NCBI GenBank assembly: GCA_937901915.1
Contig: CALGUD010000097.1
Span: 1 to 43,813, forward strand
Direction of reading: 5' to 3'
From: an uncultured Flavobacteriaceae bacterium
Lineage (GTDB): Bacteria > Bacteroidota > Bacteroidia > Flavobacteriales > Flavobacteriaceae
Length of the DNA: 43,813 nucleotides
Positions 7,181 through 15,130 of the stretch are shown in pieces. The notes under the pieces are model-generated. The model ran no database searches. It saw only the letters and a list, made by a program, of their open reading frames with translations, and was not told where the DNA came from. Numbering within the stretch: position 1 is the stretch's first letter; the number at the start of each line of letters is the position of its first letter. Made by a program: the position numbers and the translations under genes.

Positions 7181-8293
7181 ATGAAAGTATTGCATTTATC
7201 CGGAGCTAGAGTTTGGGGTGGAAATGAACAACAACTGGCTCATCTAATATTTAATCTCTTAGAGTATAATGTGGAAAGTCATGTTTTTTGTTTTGATAAC
7301 TCCCCAATTCAAGATTTTGCTAAAAAAAATAATGTTCCTTATTTAAGTATGGAGAAAATGAAGCCTTTTTCGGCAAAATTAACTCGCCTTTTAGCAAATT
7401 ATGTAAAAGAAAAAATGATTGATGTCATTCATATTCACACAAGTAATTATGTGACAACATTTATGGTAGCTGATTTGAAATACAAACTATCTACCCCATC
7501 AATTTTTTCTAAGAAAGGAATAAGTGATAAATCAAGTTTCTTAAGCGCTATAAAATATAATTACAAGGGTATTAACAAAGTGATTTGTGTGTCTCAAGCT
7601 GTTAAAAAATCATTTGAGCAAGTATTAAAAAAAAGAAATCATCATAAATTGCATGTCATTTATGATGGAATTAATATAAATGATGTTCTTACTGGTAAAA
7701 AGGTAGTTTTAAGAGATATGTTTAAAATCCCTAAAGAACAAAAACTCATTGGAAATATAGCAAATCATTCTTTGGCAAAAGATTTGCCAACTTTTATAAA
7801 AACTGCCAATCATTTGATTAATATAATAGGAAGAAAGGATGTTTGTTTTATACAAATAGGTGATAAATCCAGATACACAGATGAACTTGAATTACTCATT
7901 AAAGAATATAAATTAGAAAGTAATGTAATTCTTGCCGGTTTTTTTAATGATGCTAAAAAAATCATACCTCAGTTTGATTTATATGTTATGACATCACAAA
8001 GAGAAGGATTACCGTTGACAATATATGAAGCTTTTTTACATAAGGTACCTGTAGTTTCTACAAGAGCAGGCGGTATTCCAGAAGCTATATGTGACAATAA
8101 AAACGGACTGTTGACGGAAGTTGGTGATTTTATTTCTTTAGCGAATAAAATAGATAATTTGCTAGATGACGAAAATCTAAGAAACGATTTTGTTGTAAAT
8201 TCATATGAAAAAGTAATAAATAACTTTGATGCTTTAAAATTGACTGAGGAAGTAGTGGAATTATATAATGAAGTATTGAATGAAAAAAGTTAA
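7181..8293 (+). CDS. glycosyltransferase, GT4 (GT-B) family
   Basis: The 370-residue protein begins MKVLHLSGARVWGGNEQQ, a typical GT4 opening with the glycine loop. It has a donor-domain EX7E motif E275-GLPLTIY-E283 followed by PVVSTRAGGIPEAI. It is predicted to transfer a sugar at the cytoplasmic face during surface-glycan assembly; the substrate is unknown. I start it at ATG 7181 rather than the in-frame GTG 7166, because a good -7 element occupies 7159-7166. The last 14 bp overlap the start of the downstream GT2 gene. The gene looks more AT-rich than its housekeeping neighbours, which is common for exchanged glycan genes. Confidence 0.88.
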   Translation: MKVLHLSGARVWGGNEQQLAHLIFNLLEYNVESHVFCFDNSPIQDFAKKNNVPYLSMEKMKPFSAKLTRLLANYVKEKMIDVIHIHTSNYVTTFMVADLKYKLSTPSIFSKKGISDKSSFLSAIKYNYKGINKVICVSQAVKKSFEQVLKKRNHHKLHVIYDGININDVLTGKKVVLRDMFKIPKEQKLIGNIANHSLAKDLPTFIKTANHLINIIGRKDVCFIQIGDKSRYTDELELLIKEYKLESNVILAGFFNDAKKIIPQFDLYVMTSQREGLPLTIYEAFLHKVPVVSTRAGGIPEAICDNKNGLLTEVGDFISLANKIDNLLDDENLRNDFVVNSYEKVINNFDALKLTEEVVELYNEVLNEKS

Positions 8294-9107
8294 AATTGCT
8301 CTTTTAGTATCAACTTATAATTGGCCTGAAGCTTTAGAAATGGTATTGCTGAGCATATTAAAACAGTCTTGTATGCCCGATGAAATATTAATTGCCGATG
8401 ACGGTTCTGATGACAGAACAAAAGCTATAATTAATACATATAAACATAAAATAGAAGTTCCGGTTAACCACGTTTGGCATGAAGATAAAGGATTCAGGAA
8501 ATCTGCCATATTAAACAAATCAGTTGCAATCTCTAAATCGGATTATATTATTCAGGTAGACGGGGATTGTTTATTGCACTCGAAATTTATAGAAGATCAC
8601 AAAAATAATATGGAAAAAGGATTGTATTTGTTTGGGACCCGGGTAAGAATAAAAAAGCAGTATGTAAAAGAAGTTACATCTGAAAAAAAATTAAACTATA
8701 ACTTTTTCAGCCAGGGAGTTACCAAACGTCCTCGCGCAATCCGGCTCCCTTTTTTAAGTATTTTTTTTAAAAAGCAGAACTCTATATCGCCTAAATTCAG
8801 GGGTTGTAATACTTCTTATTGGAAGGAGGATTTTATATTGGTTAATGGATATAACGAAGATATTGAAGGATGGGGAAGAGAAGATTCAGAATTAATGATT
8901 AGGTTGCACAACAACGGAATTAAAGCAAAAAGACTTAAATTTTGTGGAATTGTTTATCATTTAGATCATCACGAAAATAGTAAAGATAATTTTAAGCACA
9001 ATCATACAATTCAACAAAAGTCAATAAATGAAAAATTGTTATTCTGTGAAAATGGAATAGATAAATATCTTAAAGTTTATTTAGAAAATGACCGAGAATA
9101 TCTTTAA
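8280..9107 (+). CDS. glycosyltransferase family 2 with galactosyltransferase-like C-terminal domain
   Basis: The 275-residue GT-A enzyme has the nucleotide-binding segment IADDGSDD (38-45), a DxD-type metal site D94-G-D96, and a C-terminal GCNTSYWKEDF...GWGREDSE block (175-204) typical of the galactosyltransferase/chondroitin-synthase-like subgroup of GT2. It probably adds a hexose or N-acetylhexosamine to the surface glycan. The start ATG lies 14 bp inside the upstream GT4 gene, so the two are translationally linked. Its 3' end overlaps the convergent GT9 gene by 38 bp. Confidence 0.88.
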   Translation: MKKVKIALLVSTYNWPEALEMVLLSILKQSCMPDEILIADDGSDDRTKAIINTYKHKIEVPVNHVWHEDKGFRKSAILNKSVAISKSDYIIQVDGDCLLHSKFIEDHKNNMEKGLYLFGTRVRIKKQYVKEVTSEKKLNYNFFSQGVTKRPRAIRLPFLSIFFKKQNSISPKFRGCNTSYWKEDFILVNGYNEDIEGWGREDSELMIRLHNNGIKAKRLKFCGIVYHLDHHENSKDNFKHNHTIQQKSINEKLLFCENGIDKYLKVYLENDREYL

Positions 9108-10137
9108 AATAATCAGGTTTAAAATCCTGATATAGCTTTTGAGTACTATTTTTGAGGTCTTTTGTGTTCTTTCCCTTAAATAGCTCAGGTTTAAATTCTT
9201 TGAAGTGCACACTTTTATTCTTCTCGTCTTCAAAAAAGCCCCAGGATTCTTTTTTAATCCAGGGGGAGTAAATGCTGAAAGTAGGAACCTGGAGTGCTTT
9301 GGCCATGTTAATGCTACCTCCTTCATTTCCAATAATGGCATCACAGAAATTTAATACAGCTAAGAATTTCCTTAAAGAAGGTGTAAAAGCATCCAGTTGT
9401 ATCTGTTTTTGAGCTTCAGAGGAACATAAATCATATATTTTTCTGGCATCTTCATATTGACTTGGAATGTAGTTAAAGATAAGAGTGGCTTCCGGCTTTA
9501 TCCTTATAATTTCATCTATAATACTGGCCATATAGAGAAATGGGTACGTTTTATTTGTTCCACTTCCTAAAACCCCTATCATAAATACCGGTTTATTAGT
9601 ATCTATACTGTTCGCTTTAAAAAAAGACAGCGCTTCTTTTTTTTCATCATCAGATAAATATACTTTAGGTTTGTTTATGAGTTCCTCCATTTTTTTATCA
9701 GGAAGTAAAGGCTTCAGCAATTGTAATCTGTTTTCTATTGCCAACCCCACTGATAATTCAGGATTTTGAATACGCTTAAATATATGGGTATAAACGTGTT
9801 TGGTATACCATTTTTCTAAACCAATTTTTATTGTTGACCTTGAGAAGAGAGTAATCAGGATACTTTCTATCTTGCCATAAACATCTATTACGGCGTCATA
9901 AGGTTCTTTTTTAAATGTTTTTAAAAATCTATAGAACTTGAGCTTGTCTGCGCGATACTCCTGTTTAAATTCAATAATTTTATCTATATAAGGATTGTTA
10001 AGGGTAATCGGAATGGAATTTGAATAAACTACATAATGAATTTCGGCTCCCGGGATTGACCGTTTCAGGTTTTCACAAAGAATTGTACTTGTTAAAACAT
10101 CCCCCAGCATCTTTTGTTGAATAACTAAAATCTTCAT
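9070..10137 (-). CDS. glycosyltransferase family 9 (ADP-heptose:LPS heptosyltransferase-like)
   Basis: The 355-residue protein starts MKILVIQQKMLGDVLTSTIL, the GT9 opening in which GD near the N-terminus acts in catalysis. It contains the C-terminal donor-site motif GNEGGSINMAKALQVPTFSIY. GT9 enzymes add heptoses to the inner core of LPS; whether the donor here is ADP-heptose is inference, since no heptose synthesis gene is in the window. It is the last gene of a minus-strand series of glycan genes, 48 bp after the CDP-glycerol transferase-like gene, and overlaps the convergent GT2 gene by 38 bp. Confidence 0.87.
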   Translation of the reverse strand: MKILVIQQKMLGDVLTSTILCENLKRSIPGAEIHYVVYSNSIPITLNNPYIDKIIEFKQEYRADKLKFYRFLKTFKKEPYDAVIDVYGKIESILITLFSRSTIKIGLEKWYTKHVYTHIFKRIQNPELSVGLAIENRLQLLKPLLPDKKMEELINKPKVYLSDDEKKEALSFFKANSIDTNKPVFMIGVLGSGTNKTYPFLYMASIIDEIIRIKPEATLIFNYIPSQYEDARKIYDLCSSEAQKQIQLDAFTPSLRKFLAVLNFCDAIIGNEGGSINMAKALQVPTFSIYSPWIKKESWGFFEDEKNKSVHFKEFKPELFKGKNTKDLKNSTQKLYQDFKPDYFKDILGHFLNKL

Positions 10138-10185
10138 AAAAAAATATTGACTGCCAAATTCAAATTTAATTTAATTAAGCATATT

Positions 10186-11220
10186 CTAAGCCCCAAACGC
10201 CTTATACATTTTATATTTTCTGAATAGGGATATTTTTCTTTTTTCCGGCACGCCTTTTTCTACAATATATTTTCTGACACTTTCTACCATTCTAGCGGCC
10301 GAAAGTCCATCAGAATACGGATGATATTGTTCATATATATAACGCCGTTGTTCTTTAAATGGATCCTCGGATAAATTAACGAGAACCTTTTGAGTGAGAT
10401 CATTATATTCAACACTATTGTCCCACATAATCTTTTCCGAGATGTTTCGGAATGATATAACAGGTTTATTCAACAATAAAAATTCATAAATCACAGAGGA
10501 AGTATCGCTGATAAGGATATCGGCCATAATCAAAAACTTTACAACATTTCTTTCTTCCTCAAAAATTATATTGTTATGGGTTTCTGCAAGTTTTTTGTAC
10601 TCTTCTATCCACATAACATTCATTAAATCATGAAACTTTATAAGAACTAGGTTTTCCTTATTTACTGCAAGTGATTTTATTTCCTCAATTAAAAAAGGTG
10701 CTGAAGTAAGTTTAGGGGAAAATGTTGGTGCGTACAAAATAAGGTTAACAGCTTGATGTTTGTCTAATAATTCCTTTCTCTGTTGCTGATACTGTTGTTT
10801 GTTTTTAGCGAAAACATCCAATTTAGGCCAACCGGTTTGAATTACATCAAAATTTTTGTGTTTGGATTTAAGTTCAAGAAATCTATTTGTAAAGTAAGGA
10901 CCTTGGGTTAAGTAAAGATCAAAATAATGGCGGATTCTAAAATGCCCTTTTTTTTCGCCGGCCAAACCATGAAAAATTTGGGTTTTAAGCCCTCTGAGAT
11001 AGTGAGGTACATCATTTCCAGGGACAAAAATAACATCACTTTTAAAATCTTTTAGATCTTTAATAGTTATGGTATGAAGGTCATCTTTATACGGAAATTC
11101 TTTTAAGAGATTTTGTGGGACATACCAGATGAATTCATCTTTTTGCTCCTGTAATACTTTTTTAATCGGATTTAAAATTCCAAATGCATAAGGATTTCTG
11201 CAAAAAAGGATTACTTTCAT
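10186..11220 (-). CDS. CDP-glycerol glycerophosphotransferase-like protein (TagB/TagF family)
   Basis: The 344-residue protein has the second half of a TagF-type GT-B fold: H84-G (FHGLAGEKKG), a KFHD segment (195-198) in place of the usual KpHP, and SDTSSVIYEFLLLNKPVI starting at S238 with E246. Family members transfer glycerol- or ribitol-phosphate from a CDP-alcohol to a glycan or lipid. In a diderm this points to a phosphodiester substituent on LPS or capsule, not to wall teichoic acid. Its ATG overlaps the stop of the nucleotidyltransferase gene (TAATG), so the two are translationally coupled. Confidence 0.85.
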   Translation of the reverse strand: MKVILFCRNPYAFGILNPIKKVLQEQKDEFIWYVPQNLLKEFPYKDDLHTITIKDLKDFKSDVIFVPGNDVPHYLRGLKTQIFHGLAGEKKGHFRIRHYFDLYLTQGPYFTNRFLELKSKHKNFDVIQTGWPKLDVFAKNKQQYQQQRKELLDKHQAVNLILYAPTFSPKLTSAPFLIEEIKSLAVNKENLVLIKFHDLMNVMWIEEYKKLAETHNNIIFEEERNVVKFLIMADILISDTSSVIYEFLLLNKPVISFRNISEKIMWDNSVEYNDLTQKVLVNLSEDPFKEQRRYIYEQYHPYSDGLSAARMVESVRKYIVEKGVPEKRKISLFRKYKMYKAFGA

Positions 11221-11909
11221 TAATTAAATTTATAAATCTTATTGGCATTCGCCAAATCTTCTTCAAAATCTATTTCTATGCAATTATACTTTGAGATGTC
11301 TACCGGAACAATCTTCATATTGTGGTTCTCAATAGCTGATTCAATCCCTTTTTCAAAATAGTCTTGCTGATCACAGCTTTCAAGCTGTTTTATTAAGGTA
11401 GAGACGTGCTCTTTAGAGATGAAATTTATACCTACGGCCTCTCCTAATCCGGATTCAACTGTTTTGGATAGTTTTTCTATATAGCCGTCCCGGAGTGTAT
11501 ACTTTACCTCTTCATCACCTACTTTTGATGTGTTTACAACTACAAATGACTGCTTTTTCTTTATGTAGGGCTTTATAACATTTAAGATTTCCTGATCAAA
11601 TACCACATCTCCATTGATCCACAGTATAGAATGATCCTTATTTTTTTTTAAAGCCTGAAGCAAACTCTTGGAAGTATTGGTGGTATCAAAATATGGATTA
11701 TAAATATACGTTAGTTCAGGAAAACGCTCCATAATAAGATCTTTTTTAAAGCCCACCACCACATGAATATTATCGATATCAAATTCTTTAGAAAAATTTT
11801 CTACCTGCATCCCCATAATGCTCTTTCCATTTTTAAGAAGTGTAAGTGGTTTGGGAAATGGATTACCTAATCTGGAACCTATCCCAGCTGCCAGAATTAC
11901 AATTTTCAT
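11220..11909 (-). CDS. LicC-like nucleotidyltransferase
   Basis: The 229-residue protein is a single-domain nucleotidyltransferase: LAAGIGSRLGNPFPKPL (6-22) binds the NTP, and NGD (99-101) supplies the metal-binding Asp. The NPYFDTTNTSKSLLQAL segment (71-87) resembles LicC and related cytidylyltransferases that make CDP-choline or CDP-alcohols. It is therefore a candidate source of the activated alcohol-phosphate for the adjacent phosphotransferase-like genes. Which alcohol is unknown, and a sugar-1-phosphate substrate is the main alternative. A minus-strand TAACTTTG -7 element lies about 32 bp upstream of the ATG. Confidence 0.8.
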   Translation of the reverse strand: MKIVILAAGIGSRLGNPFPKPLTLLKNGKSIMGMQVENFSKEFDIDNIHVVVGFKKDLIMERFPELTYIYNPYFDTTNTSKSLLQALKKNKDHSILWINGDVVFDQEILNVIKPYIKKKQSFVVVNTSKVGDEEVKYTLRDGYIEKLSKTVESGLGEAVGINFISKEHVSTLIKQLESCDQQDYFEKGIESAIENHNMKIVPVDISKYNCIEIDFEEDLANANKIYKFN

Positions 11910-11940
11910 ATTGAATGTGTCTGTGTCTTTGAATTAGGTC

Positions 11941-11948
11941 CAAAGTTA
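11941..11948 (-). promoter_or_regulatory. -7 element upstream of the LicC-like gene
   Basis: The minus strand reads TAACTTTG, a match to TAnnTTTG, 32 bp before the ATG at 11909. No -33 TTG is seen at normal spacing. It suggests that the nucleotidyltransferase, phosphotransferase and GT9 genes can start separately from licD. Confidence 0.4.
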
Positions 11949-12030
11949 ACTTTTATTAACCGAAATGTAAAATATTTGCTCATTCAATAAAAAGCACAGT
12001 TATCGATTATACAAAATAAAAAGTATTAAT

Positions 12031-12621
12031 TTATATAATGGCTTTATCATGAGAGAAAGTGCTCCAATCCTTTTTGGGTTCTTGCCAATTTCCATAACGG
12101 TAACTTAAATACTCTTCAGTATTTGCCGGAATTGGATAGGAGTAATTTTGAAATTTTATTTTGTCAGATACTTCGTAAAACGATTTAGGTACAGATTTTA
12201 TAACATTGTTTCCTATCAACCAGTAAAAATTATCTTCATGTTGGTATTTAACAAAAATATCCAGGCAAACATTTCCTTTAAGTAAGCCAAAGAATTTCTT
12301 GTTCCTTATTTTTATCATTCTAACCCCTCCTTTTTTAAAGTAAGGAGCATAATCTTTTTCAAAATATCGGAGTCGTATTCTAAAACCTTTTGTTTTCAGA
12401 ATCTTTAAAATTGTGTCAACACTTTCCTTTTTGGGGTTTAAGATTGAAAAGTCAATATCATTGTCCCAGGGTAATAGCCTGTTCTCTCTTACTATGCCCA
12501 AGATTGTACCTCCATCAAGGGTATAATCAAAATTATTCTTATCCAGTATGGTGGCAACTTTCACTATTAAATTTTCAGCCTCAATTAGATTTTTTCCTTC
12601 TAGCTTTATATTATAGGACAT
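12031..12621 (-). CDS. LicD family phosphotransferase-like protein, short form
   Basis: The 196-residue protein has the LicD core: LDGGTILGIVRENRLLPWDNDIDF (35-58) with acidic metal-binding residues D53, D55 and D57, and a C-terminal YRYGNWQEPKKDW segment. LicD proteins attach phosphocholine or similar phospho-alcohols to surface glycans, and eukaryotic fukutin relatives transfer ribitol phosphate. It is shorter than typical bacterial LicD proteins (about 270 residues), so the middle of the domain is compact. It lies between the WaaE-like GT2 gene and the LicC-like gene on the same strand, separated by 120-130 bp on both sides. Confidence 0.85.
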   Translation of the reverse strand: MSYNIKLEGKNLIEAENLIVKVATILDKNNFDYTLDGGTILGIVRENRLLPWDNDIDFSILNPKKESVDTILKILKTKGFRIRLRYFEKDYAPYFKKGGVRMIKIRNKKFFGLLKGNVCLDIFVKYQHEDNFYWLIGNNVIKSVPKSFYEVSDKIKFQNYSYPIPANTEEYLSYRYGNWQEPKKDWSTFSHDKAII

Positions 12622-12654
12622 TACAAATTATAATTATGAAATAGAATACGGTGT

Positions 12655-12662
12655 CAAATTTA
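12655..12662 (-). promoter_or_regulatory. -7 element upstream of the licD-like gene
   Basis: The minus strand reads TAAATTTG, matching TAnnTTTG, 34 bp before the ATG at 12621. No clear -33 element was found. The gap 12622-12753 shows nothing else. Confidence 0.4.
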
Positions 12663-12753
12663 GATATTTCTTGTTTATGACAGTACACTTATGTGTTTAT
12701 ATGAAATTTTAAAAAGAAAGATATGACTTTTTAGTGTAAAGTGGATTTTATTG

Positions 12754-13527
12754 TCATCCCTTTAATTGGTTCTCTTTTTCCAACCTTTGGAGCACTTTGT
12801 ATCTTGTAAATACTCCCAAAGCATTTAGATAGCATATTATAATTCCTTTTGTACCGTCTAAAATTCCCATACGTACCACATAGTGGTTTATAAATTTCCA
12901 TGCAGGCCTTAAATACTGGTGAAAAATCGTCCACTTTTTCCCTTTCTTAAACTCTTCAATAGCACGTAATTCTCCATACCGGATCATTTTACCTTTATAA
13001 TCTTCGTAATTCTTGTAAGAATAATGAATAAGTTTTTCTTTTAGTTTTCCTTCTGAACCGTTCACTTTTAGGGTCTCATGAACAATACGGTCATTCTCAA
13101 ATTCGCATTTGCTTTTTTTGAAAAGCCGGTATATTTTATCTGTTTGCCAGCCACTGAAGTATAACCGACTGTTTTTAAACATAAAACTCCGGTAATTCCA
13201 ATAAGCATCAGCAGCATTTTTGTTATTAATAGTTTCAATGATTTCTTTTTGAAGTGCAGGGGTTACCCTTTCATCGGCATCCAGGAAATATATCCAGTCA
13301 TGAGACGCCTGCTCTAAAGCAAAAGATTTTTGCCGGGTGAAATTTTCAAAAGGATGCTGTATTGCTTTAATTTTAGGATGGGATAGCAAATACTCCCAGG
13401 TGCCGTCTGTGCTAAAAGAGTCTACAACAATAATTTCATCGGCAAACAAAATACTTTCGATGCAATCGGATATGTAATCGATTTCATTAAATGTAATAAT
13501 GACAACTGATAATTTTCCTTTAGGCAC
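12754..13527 (-). CDS. glycosyltransferase family 2, WaaE/KdtX-like
   Basis: The 257-residue GT-A enzyme has KLSVVIITFNEIDYI at the start, DSFSTDGT (36-43), the NFTRQKSFALEQASHDWIYF block and the metal-binding FLDADE (81-86). This combination is typical of the WaaE-type LPS core glucosyltransferases. A C-terminal region with weakly hydrophobic segments (about 205-245) may lie against the inner membrane. The start is GTG at 13525-13527. It lies downstream of dapD but is separated from it by a terminator, so it probably has its own promoter. Confidence 0.87.
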   Translation of the reverse strand: MPKGKLSVVIITFNEIDYISDCIESILFADEIIVVDSFSTDGTWEYLLSHPKIKAIQHPFENFTRQKSFALEQASHDWIYFLDADERVTPALQKEIIETINNKNAADAYWNYRSFMFKNSRLYFSGWQTDKIYRLFKKSKCEFENDRIVHETLKVNGSEGKLKEKLIHYSYKNYEDYKGKMIRYGELRAIEEFKKGKKWTIFHQYLRPAWKFINHYVVRMGILDGTKGIIICYLNALGVFTRYKVLQRLEKENQLKG

Positions 13528-13570
13528 AATTTATTTTTTGGTTCAAATATAAGTGGATTTATAACGAATA

Positions 13571-13606
13571 AAAAACTGCCTTGTTTGTTTTGACCAAAGC
13601 AGTTTT
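13571..13606 (-). terminator. rho-independent terminator after dapD
   Basis: Arms AAAACTGC (13572-13579) and GCAGTTTT (13599-13606) pair. Read on minus, the second arm runs into a T-rich tail (TTTTTT at 13575-13570). It lies 34 bp beyond the dapD stop codon. Confidence 0.75.
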
Positions 13607-13639
13607 ACTATAAATCATCCTTTAAAAAGGGGTGATAGG

Positions 13640-14455
13640 TTATACGGCTACATTGTATTCCCTTAGCGCATCGTTCAACGATGTTTTTTTATTTGTGCTC
13701 TCTTTTCTTGTGCCAATAATCAGGGCACATGGCACCTGAAATTCACCTGCCGGGAATTTCTTTGTATACGATCCGGGTATAACAACCGAACGGGCAGGAA
13801 CATATCCTTTCCATTCCTTAGGCTCGCTTCCGGTTACATCAATAATTTTGGTAGAACCGGTAAGCACTACATTGGCTCCCAAAACAGCTTCGGTTTCTAC
13901 TCTAACTCCTTCTACCACAATAGATCGGGAACCTAAAAATGCATTATCTTCAATAATTACGGGTGCAGCCTGTAAAGGCTCTAAAACACCTCCAATACCC
14001 ACACCACCACTTAAATGGACGTTTTTACCTATTTGAGCACAACTTCCTACTGTAGCCCAGGTATCTACCATAGTACCTTCATCTACATATGCACCAATAT
14101 TAACATAACTTGGCATTAAAATAGTCCCGGGAGAAATGTATGCACCATGTCTGGCTACAGCATGTGGCACAACCCTAATTCCTTTTTCAGCATAATTCCT
14201 TTTTAAAGGTATTTTATCATGAAATTCCAGCGGGCCGGCTTCCATTGTTTCCATTTTTTGAATAGGAAAATACAGGACAACCCCTTTTTTTACCCATTCG
14301 TTCACCTGCCAACCATTAGTAGTAGGCTCAGCTACCCGTAGTTTTCCGGAATCCAATAGGTCAATAACCTTTCTTATGGCAGTTGTTGTCTTTTCTTCTT
14401 TTAAAAGATCACGGTTTTCCCATGCATTTTCTATGATAGATTGTAATTCTTTCAT
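13640..14455 (-). CDS. dapD: 2,3,4,5-tetrahydropyridine-2,6-dicarboxylate N-succinyltransferase
   Basis: The 271-residue protein matches DapD in length (E. coli 274) and layout: an N-terminal helical domain, then a left-handed beta-helix of hexapeptide repeats (GAYISPGTILMPSYVNIGAY, then GTMVDTWATVGSCAQIGKNV), and the C-terminal cap with PCALIIGTRKESTNKKTSL. It succinylates tetrahydrodipicolinate in the diaminopimelate/lysine pathway in the cytoplasm, feeding peptidoglycan synthesis. The start is ATG at 14455, divergent from ruvX. A terminator follows, so it is probably monocistronic. Confidence 0.96.
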   Translation of the reverse strand: MKELQSIIENAWENRDLLKEEKTTTAIRKVIDLLDSGKLRVAEPTTNGWQVNEWVKKGVVLYFPIQKMETMEAGPLEFHDKIPLKRNYAEKGIRVVPHAVARHGAYISPGTILMPSYVNIGAYVDEGTMVDTWATVGSCAQIGKNVHLSGGVGIGGVLEPLQAAPVIIEDNAFLGSRSIVVEGVRVETEAVLGANVVLTGSTKIIDVTGSEPKEWKGYVPARSVVIPGSYTKKFPAGEFQVPCALIIGTRKESTNKKTSLNDALREYNVAV

Positions 14456-14476
14456 TTTTTTGTTTCAAAATTTTCA

Positions 14477-14484
14477 CAAAGATA
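14477..14484 (-). promoter_or_regulatory. -7 element for dapD
   Basis: The minus strand reads TATCTTTG, matching TAnnTTTG, 21 bp upstream of the dapD ATG. The nearest TTG upstream is 24 nt away, somewhat far for a -33 element. Confidence 0.5.
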
Positions 14485-14536
14485 TAAGCTTCTATATAAT
14501 TATACTTACAATTTTATACTTATAACATTTTAACCT

Positions 14537-14544
14537 TATTTTTG
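14537..14544 (+). promoter_or_regulatory. -7 element for ruvX
   Basis: TATTTTTG matches TAnnTTTG, 13 bp before the ruvX ATG at 14558, predicting a very short leader. No -33 TTG was seen. Confidence 0.45.
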
Positions 14545-14557
14545 CATAAAATAATAT

Positions 14558-14974
14558 ATGGCGCGTATTTTAGCTTTGGATTATGGACAGAAAAGAACGG
14601 GTATTGCCGTTACTGATGAATTACAAATAATAGCATCGGGTTTAACAACCGTGCCTACATCCGGGTTAATGGATTTTTTAAAAGAATATACAGCTAAAGA
14701 GAACGTAGAGCTTATTTTAATTGGTGAGCCTAAACAAATGAACAATAAAGCTTCAGAAAGTGAGGTTTTCATTGAAAAATTTATCGAAAAATATAAAATA
14801 GAAATATCGGAAATACCTTTTAAAAGAGTTGATGAAAGATTTACCTCAAAGATGGCCTTTCAATCTATGATAGACAGTGGACTTAAAAAACACCAGCGAA
14901 AGAATAAAGCTTTGGTAGATGAAATTAGCGCAACTTTGATTCTTCAATCTTATTTAAGTAAAAACAGTTTTTAA
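14558..14974 (+). CDS. ruvX: YqgF/RuvX-type putative Holliday junction resolvase / pre-16S rRNA nuclease
   Basis: The 138-residue protein has the RNase H-like YqgF fold: LALDYGQKRTGIAVTD with the first acidic residue at D8, LILIGEPKQMN in the middle, FKRVDERFTSKMA, and a C-terminal DEISATLIL with the last acidic residue. Family members in E. coli mature the 5' end of 16S rRNA, and a role as Holliday-junction nuclease has also been reported. The start is ATG at 14558 behind a -7 element. It is the first of three co-oriented small genes (ruvX, def, DUF5606), each separated by 50-160 bp. Confidence 0.92.
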   Translation: MARILALDYGQKRTGIAVTDELQIIASGLTTVPTSGLMDFLKEYTAKENVELILIGEPKQMNNKASESEVFIEKFIEKYKIEISEIPFKRVDERFTSKMAFQSMIDSGLKKHQRKNKALVDEISATLILQSYLSKNSF

Positions 14975-15060
14975 GTTTATACAATAAAACTTTCATGCTT
15001 TGAATAAGTTCCCGGAACAAGAAAAGGTTGTAAAAAGTGTAGATAAATGAGAAAAGATGA

Positions 15061-15068
15061 TATTTTTG
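15061..15068 (+). promoter_or_regulatory. -7 element for def
   Basis: TATTTTTG matches TAnnTTTG about 62 bp upstream of the def ATG at 15131. No TTG is found at the expected -33 distance. It implies a separate promoter for def. Confidence 0.4.
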
Positions 15069-15130
15069 GTAAATACTGTTTATTTATACCTACAAAAAGA
15101 AAGTAATATAATTTAAGATTGATTAAAAAA

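Noticed and set aside
10186..12621. Wall teichoic acid synthesis
   Set aside because: All other genes indicate a diderm bacterium with LPS (lptB, kdsD, TonB receptor). The TagF-like and LicD-like proteins are better read as decorating LPS or another surface glycan.
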